In this document: positions 1 to 8,536 of the stretch, in pieces
Position numbering within the stretch: position 1 is the stretch's first letter
How the letters are laid out: every line of letters starts with the position of its first letter
From: Pedococcus sp031456495
GTDB lineage: Bacteria > Actinomycetota > Actinomycetes > Actinomycetales > Dermatophilaceae
NCBI RefSeq assembly: GCF_031456495.1
Contig: NZ_JAVDUW010000001.1
Location: 682,001-746,000 of the forward strand
Direction: 5' to 3'
Length of the DNA stretch: 64,000 bases
The notes under the pieces: generated by a model
What the model saw: only the letters and a program-made list of their open reading frames with translations
Told to the model about the DNA's origin: nothing
Databases searched by the model: none
Position numbers and translations under genes: made by a program

Positions 1-348
1 CCACCCGACGGCGTATGCCGTGAGCAGGGCCTGCAGGGCCGTGAGCACCCAGCTGTGGCCGAGCAGGGTGATGGCCGTCGACCGGCTGGCGACGAAGAGC
101 AGGCCGAGCCCCGCGAGCAGGGCGACGGCGACGAGCCACAGCCGCAGGGCGGCCCGGCCCACGCGGCGGTTGCCGGCGACGAGCTGGGCGCTCCCCGGCA
201 CGAGCAGGGTGAGCAGGACGAGGGTGAAGGCGCGGCGGCGGTGCATGCGCGGACCGAGGACGTCGGCGTCCGCCAGGCTGCGGTCGCGTCGCCCGGAGAG
301 GTGGACGTCGGGGTCGGCGTCCGGCGGCGCGACGAGGGTCCGGCTCAT
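1..348 (-). CDS. LCP (LytR-CpsA-Psr) family protein, N-terminal part only
   Basis: An open frame starts with ATG at 348 and runs off the left edge of the window without a stop, so only 116 residues are visible. The N-terminus has a basic stretch (residues about 36-40), then a first membrane segment and a PGSAQLVAGNRR motif. A second hydrophobic stretch follows around residues 70-85 and a third near the edge. This multi-helix head with PGSAQ..AGNRR is typical, from memory, of one class of actinobacterial LCP proteins, which attach wall glycopolymers to peptidoglycan. The catalytic LCP domain lies outside the window, so the call rests on the N-terminus and on the divergent LCP neighbour at 509. 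Confidence 0.6.
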   Translation of the reverse strand, partial: MSRTLVAPPDADPDVHLSGRRDRSLADADVLGPRMHRRRAFTLVLLTLLVPGSAQLVAGNRRVGRAALRLWLVAVALLAGLGLLFVASRSTAITLLGHSWVLTALQALLTAYAVGW

Positions 349-508
349 GGTGGACCAGTATCCGCGTGACTCCTGTGATTTCTGTGACGTGAGTGATGTT
401 CCGAGTGTCGGCGCGTCGTGGTACGGGTGACCGCTTCGTCCGCTTCCCCGTGCGCCGGGTCCCCGCCGCGTTTTGCCACTCCCAGCCACTCCCCCGACAC
501 TGGTCGGC

Positions 509-1750
509 ATGTCCTCACGCGCTGCCGGCCCCGACGACGCCCGCGCCATCCCCCAGCGTGGCGCCTCGGGCGACCCCGACGACGCCGGCGAGGTCTACAC
601 CGTCGACGTGCGGGGGCGCCGGCGGACGGGCTCCCGGCCCGCCGGAGGGGCCGGACGTGGCGGCGCCGGCCGTGACGGCGTCGCCGCAGCAGCGGCACGG
701 CCCGCGGCGGGCGGGCGCCGGCCCGCACCGCCCGTGGACGGCGACTGGGAGGACGACGCCCCGCGGCGCCGCCGCCGGGTGCCGGTCGTGCGCCTCGTCC
801 TGCTGCTCGTGGCGGCGTGGCTGGCGTTCATGGTCTACACCCCGATCTCCGCGTGGAACTCGGTGCACAAGGAGGACACGACTCCCGCTGGACAGCGGCC
901 GGCCGCCGGGAAGGGCTACAACTACCTGCTCGTCGGCTCCGATAGCCGCGAGGGCCTGACGAAGGCCCAGAAGAAGGCGTACTCGACCGGCAACGCGGTC
1001 GGGCGCCGCACCGACTCGATCATCCTGGTGCACACCTCCCAGAGCGGCGGCAAGCCGGTGCTCATCTCGATCCCGCGCGACTCCTACGTGCCGATCCCCG
1101 GCCACGGCAGCAACAAGATCAACGCCGCCTTCGCCTTCGGCGGCCCCAAGCTGCTCGTCGAGACCGTGGAGAAGGTCACCGACCTGCGCATCGACGGCTA
1201 TGTCGAGATCGGGTTCGCCGGGTTCGCCGGTGTCGTGGACAGCGTCGGCGGCGTCAACATCTGCGTGCCGTTCCACATGAACGACAAGAAGGCCGGCATC
1301 AACCTGCAGAAGGGCTGCCAGCTCCTCGACGGTCGCAACGCCCTCGGGTACGTCCGGGCGCGGTACTCCGACCCGCGCGGGGACATCGGCCGCGCCGAGC
1401 GCCAGCGCCAGTTCCTCGGCGCCATCATGAAGAAGGCGGCGACGCCGTCCACCGTGCTCGTGCCGACGCGCTACTGGGACTTCACCCACGCCGCCGCCCG
1501 CGGCCTCATCGTCGGCGACGACACGTCGATGCGCGACGCGAGCCGCGTGCTGCTGGCGATGCGGGCCGTGTCGCAGGACCAGGGCCTGAGCCTCGTCGTG
1601 CCGATCCAGAGCCTGAACTACCAGACCAGCGCCGGGTCGTCGGTCAAGTGGAACACCGCGCGGGCCCGGGCGCTGTTCGCCGACCTGCGCGAGGACAAGC
1701 CGCTCGAGACGCCACCGGCCGGCACCGACGGGAAGCCCTCCGCCGGCTGA
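509..1750 (+). CDS. LCP family cell-wall glycopolymer ligase
   Basis: The protein (413 aa) has a charged, disordered N-terminal tail of about 90 residues and one membrane helix (about residues 95-118). An extracytoplasmic LCP domain begins near the YNYLLVGSDSR motif. Also visible are the conserved RRTDSIILVH and SIPRDSYV blocks, with the Asp and Arg residues that bind the pyrophosphate of the lipid-linked substrate. LCP enzymes move anionic polymers from undecaprenyl-phosphate carriers to peptidoglycan outside the membrane. The ATG at 509 is preferred over a TTG at 473, but neither has a strong Shine-Dalgarno. It diverges from another LCP gene, and a polysaccharide locus begins about 4.5 kb away. 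Which polymer it attaches is not visible. Confidence 0.9.
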   Translation: MSSRAAGPDDARAIPQRGASGDPDDAGEVYTVDVRGRRRTGSRPAGGAGRGGAGRDGVAAAAARPAAGGRRPAPPVDGDWEDDAPRRRRRVPVVRLVLLLVAAWLAFMVYTPISAWNSVHKEDTTPAGQRPAAGKGYNYLLVGSDSREGLTKAQKKAYSTGNAVGRRTDSIILVHTSQSGGKPVLISIPRDSYVPIPGHGSNKINAAFAFGGPKLLVETVEKVTDLRIDGYVEIGFAGFAGVVDSVGGVNICVPFHMNDKKAGINLQKGCQLLDGRNALGYVRARYSDPRGDIGRAERQRQFLGAIMKKAATPSTVLVPTRYWDFTHAAARGLIVGDDTSMRDASRVLLAMRAVSQDQGLSLVVPIQSLNYQTSAGSSVKWNTARARALFADLREDKPLETPPAGTDGKPSAG

Positions 1751-1771
1751 CCCGCCTCCCGGGCTCCGGTC

Positions 1772-3748
1772 TCACGCCCCGCCGCAGGACGCGGTGGTGC
1801 GCACGGACCACAGGGTCACCTGGCCGACCTCGCTGGCACTGCGCTGGGACGCCGCGAGGGACCGGGCCGCGTCGGGCACGCCGTCGCGGTACCCGCAGGC
1901 ATAGGGCAGCAGCCGCAGGTAGCCCATGACGTCCGCCGCCGTGCGCGACGCCGGGTCGGGGTGCAGCCAGCCGCCGGGCATGACGTCGTCGAGCGACGCC
2001 TGGCCCGCGGGCGCGTCGAGCTGGAACTGGAAGTCGATGCTCGCGGCGTTGTGGTTCCAGTCCTGGCGCCGGGTCGGGGTGAGCGCGCTGTACGGCCACC
2101 AGCCGCCGTACTCGAGCGCCACGTCGTGCTGGTACAGCCGCTGCGCCAGCTCCTGCTGCCCGGGCCGCTGCACGCCCGCGTCCCAGGCGGACTGCAGGAA
2201 CCACGCCGCGGACGAGTTGACGTTGTAGACGCACGTGCGGCGGTCCCACAGCGCGGTCGAGTACGCGAGGCAGTCGTCGTCGCCGGTCACGCGTGGCCAC
2301 GCCAGCACGAGGTCGACGAGGGCGCCCACCTCGGCGGGTGGCACCGCACCGGCGCGCAGCCCCGCCAGCAGGCCGACGCCCGCGTGGTCGGTGACGCTGA
2401 TGAGGTAGCTCGTCGAGGCGGGGTTCACGGTGCCGTCGCCGAAGGCGTCCCACGACCGCTCCATGCCGTAGCCGCCGTCGGGCTTGCGGACCGAGCGCAG
2501 GCGCGCGAGCTGGGCCAGCGCCTCCGGGTCGTCCCAGCCGTAGAGGGTGGCGATGGAGGCCGCCTGGTATGCCGCGTCGTACGCGACATAGGCGCCGGCC
2601 GACAGGGACTGCTGCCGGGCGAGCAGGTCCAGGGACATCTGCAGCCAGTCCCCGACCCGCCGGACGCGGCCGAGGTCGGCCGCGAGGGTCGCGACGGACC
2701 CACGCTGGGGTCCGGACAGGAGCACGGGACCCCCCTTCGCGGCGGCCGCGACGCCGCCCACCAGCGCGTCGGGGAACGCGGCCCCGGTGGCAACGGCCGC
2801 CCCCTGGGCGTCCCGCACGGTGGCGAGGAGGCGCGCGAGGGCGGAGGACGTGGCATACCGGTCGGCTCCGGCGGCCCGCTCGGGGGTCCGGCCCGTGGCC
2901 GTCCTCGCCGCGCCCTCCGGTCCGGTGCCGACGGCACCCGACCCGCCGGCGATGACGAGCCGCTTGGGGGCGAGCCGCAGGAGCTGGGTCCGGACGGACG
3001 GCGGGAGCAGCGTGGGTGCGGTGAGGAGCACCGGGCCTCCGAGGCCGGCGGCCACCGGGCCGGCCGAGACCCCGTCGGGGAAGGTGGCGCCGGAGGCGAG
3101 GACCACGCCGCCGACACCGCCGGCGTACTCCGCGGCGACGCGGGCGGACGTCGCGTACCGGTCGGAGCCGGCCAGGCGTCGCAGCGCGACCCTGGTGCCG
3201 CCTGCCGCCGACCGCGCCGCCGAGGCCGCCGCGTCGGCCACCGCTCCCGAGCCGCCCACCACCGTGATCCGGCGCGGGGCGAGGCGACGCAGCTCCGCGG
3301 CGACCGAGGCCGGGAGGCGGGTCCTCGTCGTGAGCAGGAGCGGGGCGTGCAGCCGTGCGGCGAGCGGTGTCGCCGAGAGGGCGTCCGGGAAGTCGTCGCC
3401 CGACGCCAGCACGACCTCGGTCGCACCGGACGGCGCGACGGACCGGGAGACCGCCACCGAGGTCGAGTACCGGTCGGGGCCGGCCAGCCGGGAGGCGGTG
3501 CCCGACACGAGGTCGGCACGGCCCAGCACGGCGTCGGGCACCACGGCAGGTCCGCCCAGCACCCTCGTGGAGACGGGTGCCGCGGACGTCGACGTCACGA
3601 GGCCGCCGCGCGTCGCAGCTGCGGCGAGCCGCGCGGGCTCACGGTTGCGGTCGTCGGCGTGAGCCGCCGGAGGGTGGACGAGGGAGACCGCGAGGACCGA
3701 GGCGAGGGCGGTCAGGCACAGCGCGGCCCGCATCCCTCTCCCCCGCAT
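1772..3748 (-). CDS. Secreted protein with three CWB2 repeats and a large C-terminal domain
   Basis: The 658-aa protein opens with a Sec signal peptide (cleavage probably after AAHA near residue 31). Three cell-wall-binding type 2 (CWB2, PF04122) repeats follow at about 86-180, 189-283 and 290-360. Each starts RLAG.DRY.TS, carries LASG..FPD, and ends in a VGGSGAV-like strand. The third repeat lacks its VGGSGAV end and runs into a C-terminal region of about 290 residues rich in Trp and Tyr, perhaps an alpha/alpha fold. I do not recognise that domain. CWB2 triplets bind anionic wall polymers non-covalently in clostridial S-layer proteins. The ATG at 3748 is chosen because TACGGT sits 7 bases upstream. 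The ATG at 3733, preceded by a GGGAGAGG run, is the alternative. Confidence 0.8.
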   Translation of the reverse strand: MRGRGMRAALCLTALASVLAVSLVHPPAAHADDRNREPARLAAAATRGGLVTSTSAAPVSTRVLGGPAVVPDAVLGRADLVSGTASRLAGPDRYSTSVAVSRSVAPSGATEVVLASGDDFPDALSATPLAARLHAPLLLTTRTRLPASVAAELRRLAPRRITVVGGSGAVADAAASAARSAAGGTRVALRRLAGSDRYATSARVAAEYAGGVGGVVLASGATFPDGVSAGPVAAGLGGPVLLTAPTLLPPSVRTQLLRLAPKRLVIAGGSGAVGTGPEGAARTATGRTPERAAGADRYATSSALARLLATVRDAQGAAVATGAAFPDALVGGVAAAAKGGPVLLSGPQRGSVATLAADLGRVRRVGDWLQMSLDLLARQQSLSAGAYVAYDAAYQAASIATLYGWDDPEALAQLARLRSVRKPDGGYGMERSWDAFGDGTVNPASTSYLISVTDHAGVGLLAGLRAGAVPPAEVGALVDLVLAWPRVTGDDDCLAYSTALWDRRTCVYNVNSSAAWFLQSAWDAGVQRPGQQELAQRLYQHDVALEYGGWWPYSALTPTRRQDWNHNAASIDFQFQLDAPAGQASLDDVMPGGWLHPDPASRTAADVMGYLRLLPYACGYRDGVPDAARSLAASQRSASEVGQVTLWSVRTTASCGGA

Positions 3749-3755
3749 GACGCAC

Positions 3756-3761
3756 ACCGTA
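3756..3761 (-). promoter_or_regulatory. -10 box TACGGT, leaderless start of the CWB2 gene
   Basis: TACGGT on the minus strand ends 7 bases before the ATG at 3748, so transcription would begin at or next to the start codon. No Shine-Dalgarno lies before that ATG. Confidence 0.5.
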
Positions 3762-3828
3762 ACGGACGGGAGGGCCCAGACCGGGCCAAACCGCCCGGTC
3801 CCGCCGGTGTCGGACCCGGGCGGGCGCC

Positions 3829-4992
3829 CTACCTCAGGATCTGGCGGGCCATCACGACGCGCTGGATCTGGTTCGTGCCCTCGTAGATCTGGGTGATCTT
3901 GGCGTCGCGCATCATCCGCTCCACCGGGAAGTCGCGGACGTACCCCGCGCCACCGAGCAGCTGCACCGCGTCGGTCGTGACCTCCATCGCGACGTCCGAG
4001 GCGTAGCACTTGGCGGCGGCACCGAAGAAGGTGAGGTCCTTGTCGCCGCGCTCGGACCTGGCGGCCGCGGCATACACCATCTGGCGGGCGGCCTCGACCT
4101 TCATCGCCATGTCAGCGAGCATGAACTGCAGGCCCTGGAACTCGGCGAGGTGCTTGCCGAACTGCTTGCGCTCCTTGACGTACGCGACGGCGTGGTCGAG
4201 CGCACCCTGGGCGATGCCGACCGCCTGCGCGCCGATGGTGACGCGGGTGTGGTCGAGGGTCTCGAGGGCGATCTTCAGGCCGCTGCCGACCTCGCCGACG
4301 ACCCGGTCGCCGGGGATGCGGACGTTGTCGAAGTGCAGCTCGCGGGTGGGGCTGCCCTTGATGCCGAGCTTGCGCTCCTTCTCGCCGAAGGAGAAGCCCT
4401 CGTCGGACTTCTCGACGACGAACGCGGTGACGTTGGCGCCGCGGCGGCCCTCGGGGTCGGTGACCGCGAGGACCGTGTAGTAGTCGGAGACGCCGGCGTT
4501 GGTGATCCACGACTTCTGGCCGCTCAAGACCCAGCCGTCGCCGTCCTGCCGCGCACGGGTCTTCATCGATGCGGTGTCGGAGCCGGCCTCGCGCTCGGAC
4601 AGGCCGTAGGAGAACGTGGACCGGCCCTCGGCGACCGGCGGCAGGTAGCGCTGCTTGACGTCCTCGCTCGCCGCGAGGATGAGCGGCATCGTGCCGAGCT
4701 TGTTGACCGCCGGGATCAGGGACGCCGACGCGTCGACCCGGGCGACCTCCTCGATGACGATGCAGGTCGCGAGCGCGTCGGCGCCGACGCCGCCGTACTC
4801 CTCGCCGATGTGCGGGGCGAAGAAGTCGCTCGCGACGAGGGCGTCGTGCGCCTCCTGCGGGTAGCGCGCCTCCTCGTCGACCGCCGCGGCATACGGGGCG
4901 ATCTTGTCCTGCGCCACGGCGCGCACGGCCTCGCGCAGCGCCTCGTGGTCCTCGGAGATCCGGAAGAGGTCGAAGTCAGGGTTACCGCTCAC
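3829..4992 (-). CDS. fadE25: Acyl-CoA dehydrogenase, FadE25 type
   Basis: This cytoplasmic flavoenzyme (387 aa) oxidises short or branched acyl-CoA to the enoyl-CoA, passing electrons to ETF. The acyl-CoA dehydrogenase signatures are present: the flavin-binding YGLSEREAGSD block, the KSWITN strand, an RKQFGKHLAEFQ helix, and the catalytic base Glu371 in IYEGTNQIQR. The GADA.ATCIVIEEVARVDAS stretch closely matches what I recall of mycobacterial FadE25 (Rv3274c), which lies next to purE there. Here a polysaccharide locus separates it from purE. The start is GTG at 4992, with TAACCT 8 bases upstream, suggesting a leaderless mRNA. The exact substrate is not shown by sequence. Confidence 0.9.
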   Translation of the reverse strand: MSGNPDFDLFRISEDHEALREAVRAVAQDKIAPYAAAVDEEARYPQEAHDALVASDFFAPHIGEEYGGVGADALATCIVIEEVARVDASASLIPAVNKLGTMPLILAASEDVKQRYLPPVAEGRSTFSYGLSEREAGSDTASMKTRARQDGDGWVLSGQKSWITNAGVSDYYTVLAVTDPEGRRGANVTAFVVEKSDEGFSFGEKERKLGIKGSPTRELHFDNVRIPGDRVVGEVGSGLKIALETLDHTRVTIGAQAVGIAQGALDHAVAYVKERKQFGKHLAEFQGLQFMLADMAMKVEAARQMVYAAAARSERGDKDLTFFGAAAKCYASDVAMEVTTDAVQLLGGAGYVRDFPVERMMRDAKITQIYEGTNQIQRVVMARQILR

Positions 4993-5000
4993 AGGGGGTC

Positions 5001-5006
5001 AGGTTA
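5001..5006 (-). promoter_or_regulatory. -10 box TAACCT for the FadE25-like gene
   Basis: TAACCT on the minus strand lies 8 bases before the GTG at 4992. The intervening bases are a C-run without a Shine-Dalgarno. Confidence 0.45.
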
Positions 5007-5104
5007 CCCGCTGGTACGCCGTGGCGGCACCGCTCCCGGCTGTGGTGCCCACCACGCCCGCGGCACCGCGGTGGGGCGCGGGCCGGAGCGGGTGGGCACG
5101 GGCC

Positions 5105-6169
5105 TCAGATCTCCTGGCGGAGGTGCCAGAGGTGGCCGTGCTCCTCGCGGTCGAGCAGCTCTGGCATGACGTCGCGCTCGAACATCGCGATGCCGGTGGT
5201 GTCGTACGCCGCCTCGAAGAAGTAGGTGATGAGGTACCGCATCCCGAGGCCCTCGAGCTCACGCAGCCGCTCGACCAGCTGCTCGGCGGTGCCGACGCCG
5301 GGCGACCGGCGCAGCTCCTCCATCCGGCGCTCGCGCTGGGCGTCCGGGACACCGGCGCCCTTCATGTGGTCGTCGAGCCAGGCCAGGCGGTCCGCGATCT
5401 CCCGCTCGTCCGCGCCGATGACGATGTCGAGGTTGGTGGTGCGGGTGATCTCGGAGAAGTCGCGACCCACGTCCTGGCACCGCTGCCGCAGCACCTCGGA
5501 CTTGTGCTGGAAGTCCTCGGGGACGCCGGAGCCGAAGTTGGTGTAGTCGGCGTACTGCGCGGCGATCCGCAGGGTGACCTTCTCGCCGCCGCCGGCGACC
5601 CACATGGGGATGTTGTTGGCCTTCGAACCCGGCTGGGCGGTCCCCTGCAGGGGCAGCGGGCGGCACAGCGCGCCGTCGGTGGTCCAGTGCTTGCCGGAGA
5701 AGGTGGACGTCCCCTCGGTCCACATCTGGCGGAAGATCTGCACGCCCTCGTCGAGGCGCGCGAGCCGCTCGCCCGCCCCGGGGAAGCCGTAGCCGTAGGC
5801 CTTCCACTCGTGCTCGTACCAGCCGGCGCCGATGCCCATCTCGAGCCGGCCCTCGGACACGACGTCGACGGTGGCCGCGACCTTCGCCAGGTAGGCCGGG
5901 TTCCGGTAGCTCATGCAGGTGCACATCTGCCCGAGCCGCACCCGGCCGGTGACACCGGCGAAGGCGGCCATGAGGGTCCACGCCTCGTGGGTGGCCTCCT
6001 CGGTGGGGACCGGCACGGTGTGGAAGTGGTCGTACACCCAGATCGACGCCCAGTCCTCGTTGGCGTCGGCACGGCGCGCGAGACCGGCCATCACGCCCCA
6101 GTGCTGGCTCGGGTCGATCCCGACGAGGTCCATCTTCCAGCCCTGCGGGATGAACAGTCCGAACTTCAT
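5105..6169 (-). CDS. LLM-class F420-dependent oxidoreductase
   Basis: The protein (354 aa) has the bacterial luciferase-like (beta/alpha)8 fold. Signs are the MKFGLFIPQG start strand, the WVYDHFH segment (DH near residue 47), the GRVRLGQMC strand, and the EGRLEMGIGAGWYEHEWKAYGY block characteristic of F420-dependent family members. Such enzymes use reduced F420 or FMN for hydride transfer, and the substrate cannot be told from sequence. The start has a clear Shine-Dalgarno (GAGGAG about 5 bases before ATG), and a TAGGGT box at 6209-6214 gives a leader of about 33 bases. It stands alone between a fatty-acid enzyme and the polysaccharide locus. Confidence 0.85.
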   Translation of the reverse strand: MKFGLFIPQGWKMDLVGIDPSQHWGVMAGLARRADANEDWASIWVYDHFHTVPVPTEEATHEAWTLMAAFAGVTGRVRLGQMCTCMSYRNPAYLAKVAATVDVVSEGRLEMGIGAGWYEHEWKAYGYGFPGAGERLARLDEGVQIFRQMWTEGTSTFSGKHWTTDGALCRPLPLQGTAQPGSKANNIPMWVAGGGEKVTLRIAAQYADYTNFGSGVPEDFQHKSEVLRQRCQDVGRDFSEITRTTNLDIVIGADEREIADRLAWLDDHMKGAGVPDAQRERRMEELRRSPGVGTAEQLVERLRELEGLGMRYLITYFFEAAYDTTGIAMFERDVMPELLDREEHGHLWHLRQEI

Positions 6170-6208
6170 GGCGCTCCTCGGGTCGCGTGCCTGCGGCGTA
6201 CGACCCTC

Positions 6209-6214
6209 ACCCTA
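6209..6214 (-). promoter_or_regulatory. -10 box TAGGGT, leadered promoter of the LLM oxidoreductase
   Basis: TAGGGT on the minus strand lies 39 bases before the ATG, which carries its own GAGGAG Shine-Dalgarno. This is a conventional leader, in contrast to the many leaderless starts nearby. Confidence 0.4.
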
Positions 6215-6244
6215 GGTGTGCCGCCGGGCGCACGCCGCGCGGGC

Positions 6245-8386
6245 TCAGGAGCCGTCGTCGGGCGCGTGCTCGCGGACCGCCCGGGCGAGGTACGGCCCGA
6301 GGGTGGCCGAGTAGGTGGCGCTGAGGTGGTTGGTGTCGTGCAGGACGTTGGCACCGCCGACGACGCTGCGGCACGTCCGGGGGTCGCAGACGTGGTCGGT
6401 GAGGTCGACCAGCGCCACCGCGCCGGTGCCGCGCGACAGCTGCCGCATCGCGTTCTCGAACGGGCCCGGACGGGCGACCGACGAGCGCTCCACCGAGCAG
6501 GCCGACAGGTCGTCGAGGTGCTGGTTGGTGCACCCCGGGTCGAGGACGCCGGGCTTGTTCGGCACGTCCACCAGCCCCAGGACGACGGCACCCTGCTGCC
6601 GCCACCGGCCGAAGGCGGCCGCCATGGCGTCGCGGTACTGCTCGTCCTGGCCGCGGCCGGAGCCGTCCTGGAGCCACTCGCGGGTGCTCGCGACCGAGAC
6701 GACGACCACGTCGGGGTGGTCCTGCGCGATCGCCCGGTCGATGGCCGGCCCGAAGCCCGGGCACACCTTCGCCGCGCGTCCCGGTATGCCGCGTGGCGAC
6801 TGCGGGACGCTGAACGGCAGGCAGCCGCCGATCGCCATGCCGGTGGCGCGCCAGCCCTCCTGCCGGGCGGCCCGCGCCAGCGCCGGCAGGTACATCTGGG
6901 CGTGCGAGTCGCCGACGAGGAAGACCGACAGGGCCGCGTCGTCCCCACCGGAGAAGTCGCAGTCGGTCCGCGGCTTCCAGTCCGCCACGGTGGTGTCCGG
7001 GTCCTCGGCGCACGGTGCTGCCGGGTGGAAGTCCTTGTCGGCGGCGGACACGGGACCGACGAGCGGCATGCGGTACGGGTCCCCGCAGGCGGGGTCGAGG
7101 GCCGCGGCGCCGAAGCACCTCCCCGTGCGTGCGGCGGCGAGCCGGTCGGCCGCCGCCGCGGTCCGGGCGTCGCCCACCAGGACCAGACCGCCGGAGAGGG
7201 CCAGGACGGTGGCCATCCCTGCGGCGGTGGCGACGAAGGCGCGCCGGCGGGTCGCCTTGAGCGGGGCCCAGCGCTGGCCCGCTAGCTCGACGTACCGGCG
7301 GGTCGACCACGCGAGCACGACGGTGAGGGCGAGCACGAGGGCGCGGGTCAGCCTGCCGTCCTCCCCGGTCACGTAGGGCAGCACCACGATGAGGGGCCAG
7401 TGCCACAGGTAGACCGAGTACGACACGTCACCGAGCAGCTGCACGGGCCGCAGGCCGGTCAGCGGCGCGAGCGGCGCCCGGGCCCGGCCCTCGCCCCCGG
7501 CGATCACGGCTGCGGCACCGAGGACCGGCAGCAGGGCCCACGTGCCGGGGATCGGCGTGCTCGCGTCGAACACCACCATGGCGACGCCCATGGCCGCCCA
7601 CCCCGCGACCGCGAGGCCGCCCGCGACGGTGGCGGGCACGAGGGGCCGGGGCCGCTGCCGGCCCTCGGCCACGCGCCCGAGACGTGCCGTGGCGAGGACG
7701 CCCACGAGGGCCCCGACCCCGAACTCCCAGGCGCGGGTCCAGGTGAGGAAGTACGCGCCCGTGGGGTTGTGGGCGGTCTGCAGGGCGCTGAGGACCAGCG
7801 AGGTGAGCACGACGGCCGACACCCCGGTGGCCACGGACCGCAGCACGGGGGCGGGATCCCGTTCGGCGCGGCTCGCCGCCCAGCGGCGGCCGAGCGCGAC
7901 CGCGGCCAGCAGGAGGCCCGGCCACAGCAGGTAGAACTGCTCCTCGACGCTCAGCGACCAGTAGTGCTGGAACGCGCTCGCCGCCTGGTCGTGGGCCATG
8001 TAGTCGACCGACAGCCGGACGAGCTGGAAGTTCTCGACGTAGAGGGTCGACGCGACCGCCTCGCCGATGTTCCGGTCCCACACCGTCACGGGCACGACCA
8101 GGAGCATGGCGAGCAGGGTGACGGTGACGACGAGCAGCGCGGCCGGGAGCAGGCGGCGGGCCCGGCGGGCGTAGAAGGCGAGCAGGTCGACCGAGCCGGT
8201 CGTGGTCAGCTCGCGCAGAAGGTGCAGGCTGATGAGGTAGCCCGAGATGACGAAGAAGACGTCGACGCCGACGTAGCCGCCGGTCAGCCGGTTCGGCCAG
8301 AGGTGGTTGAGCACGACGCCGGTGACCGCGAGCGCCCGCAGGGCCTGGACGTCGGCGCGGAAGCCCGACGGGGACCGTCCGGCCAT
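6245..8386 (-). CDS. OafA-type membrane acyltransferase with C-terminal SGNH domain
   Basis: The 713-aa protein joins an integral-membrane acyltransferase-3 domain (about residues 1-370) to an extracytoplasmic SGNH-hydrolase-like domain (about 440-713). The acyltransferase part shows FRADVQALRALAV, GGYVGVDVFFVISGYLI with the conserved region near residue 40, and the YWSLSVEEQFYLLWP motif. The SGNH part shows the nucleophile Ser in FLVGDSHAQ and the Asp/His pair in HDTNHLS near the C-terminus. This architecture O-acetylates sugars in exported polysaccharides or peptidoglycan. The ATG at 8386 has GAGGAGAG 6 bases upstream. It diverges from the wbpI operon, so the polymer made by that locus is the likely target (inference). 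Confidence 0.9.
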   Translation of the reverse strand: MAGRSPSGFRADVQALRALAVTGVVLNHLWPNRLTGGYVGVDVFFVISGYLISLHLLRELTTTGSVDLLAFYARRARRLLPAALLVVTVTLLAMLLVVPVTVWDRNIGEAVASTLYVENFQLVRLSVDYMAHDQAASAFQHYWSLSVEEQFYLLWPGLLLAAVALGRRWAASRAERDPAPVLRSVATGVSAVVLTSLVLSALQTAHNPTGAYFLTWTRAWEFGVGALVGVLATARLGRVAEGRQRPRPLVPATVAGGLAVAGWAAMGVAMVVFDASTPIPGTWALLPVLGAAAVIAGGEGRARAPLAPLTGLRPVQLLGDVSYSVYLWHWPLIVVLPYVTGEDGRLTRALVLALTVVLAWSTRRYVELAGQRWAPLKATRRRAFVATAAGMATVLALSGGLVLVGDARTAAAADRLAAARTGRCFGAAALDPACGDPYRMPLVGPVSAADKDFHPAAPCAEDPDTTVADWKPRTDCDFSGGDDAALSVFLVGDSHAQMYLPALARAARQEGWRATGMAIGGCLPFSVPQSPRGIPGRAAKVCPGFGPAIDRAIAQDHPDVVVVSVASTREWLQDGSGRGQDEQYRDAMAAAFGRWRQQGAVVLGLVDVPNKPGVLDPGCTNQHLDDLSACSVERSSVARPGPFENAMRQLSRGTGAVALVDLTDHVCDPRTCRSVVGGANVLHDTNHLSATYSATLGPYLARAVREHAPDDGS

Positions 8387-8449
8387 GCCGCGCTCTCCTC
8401 GTCGTCCTGTGCTCGCGTCCACGGGCCCGGGATCACCGGGCCGCCGTCG

Positions 8450-8455
8450 AGGATA
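8450..8455 (-). promoter_or_regulatory. Possible -10 box TATCCT upstream of the acyltransferase
   Basis: TATCCT on the minus strand lies about 63 bases before the ATG at 8386. It is the only TANNNT candidate in this intergenic region on that strand. Confidence 0.25.
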
Positions 8456-8523
8456 GGCCAGGAGGCGCCCCGGACCCCAACCGACGGCCCCGGCGCGGCG
8501 TCTGGTCCCGGTCCCCGGGCCAG

Positions 8524-8529
8524 TAGGGT
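8524..8529 (+). promoter_or_regulatory. -10 box TAGGGT, leaderless start of wbpI
   Basis: TAGGGT ends 7 bases before the GTG at 8537. No Shine-Dalgarno lies between them. Confidence 0.5.
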
Positions 8530-8536
8530 TCCGCTC

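Noticed and set aside
1961..3886. Long plus-strand frame opposite the CWB2 gene, and similar long frames opposite many genes
   Set aside because: Compositionally biased translations with no recognisable motif, fully antisense to genes with clear family signatures.
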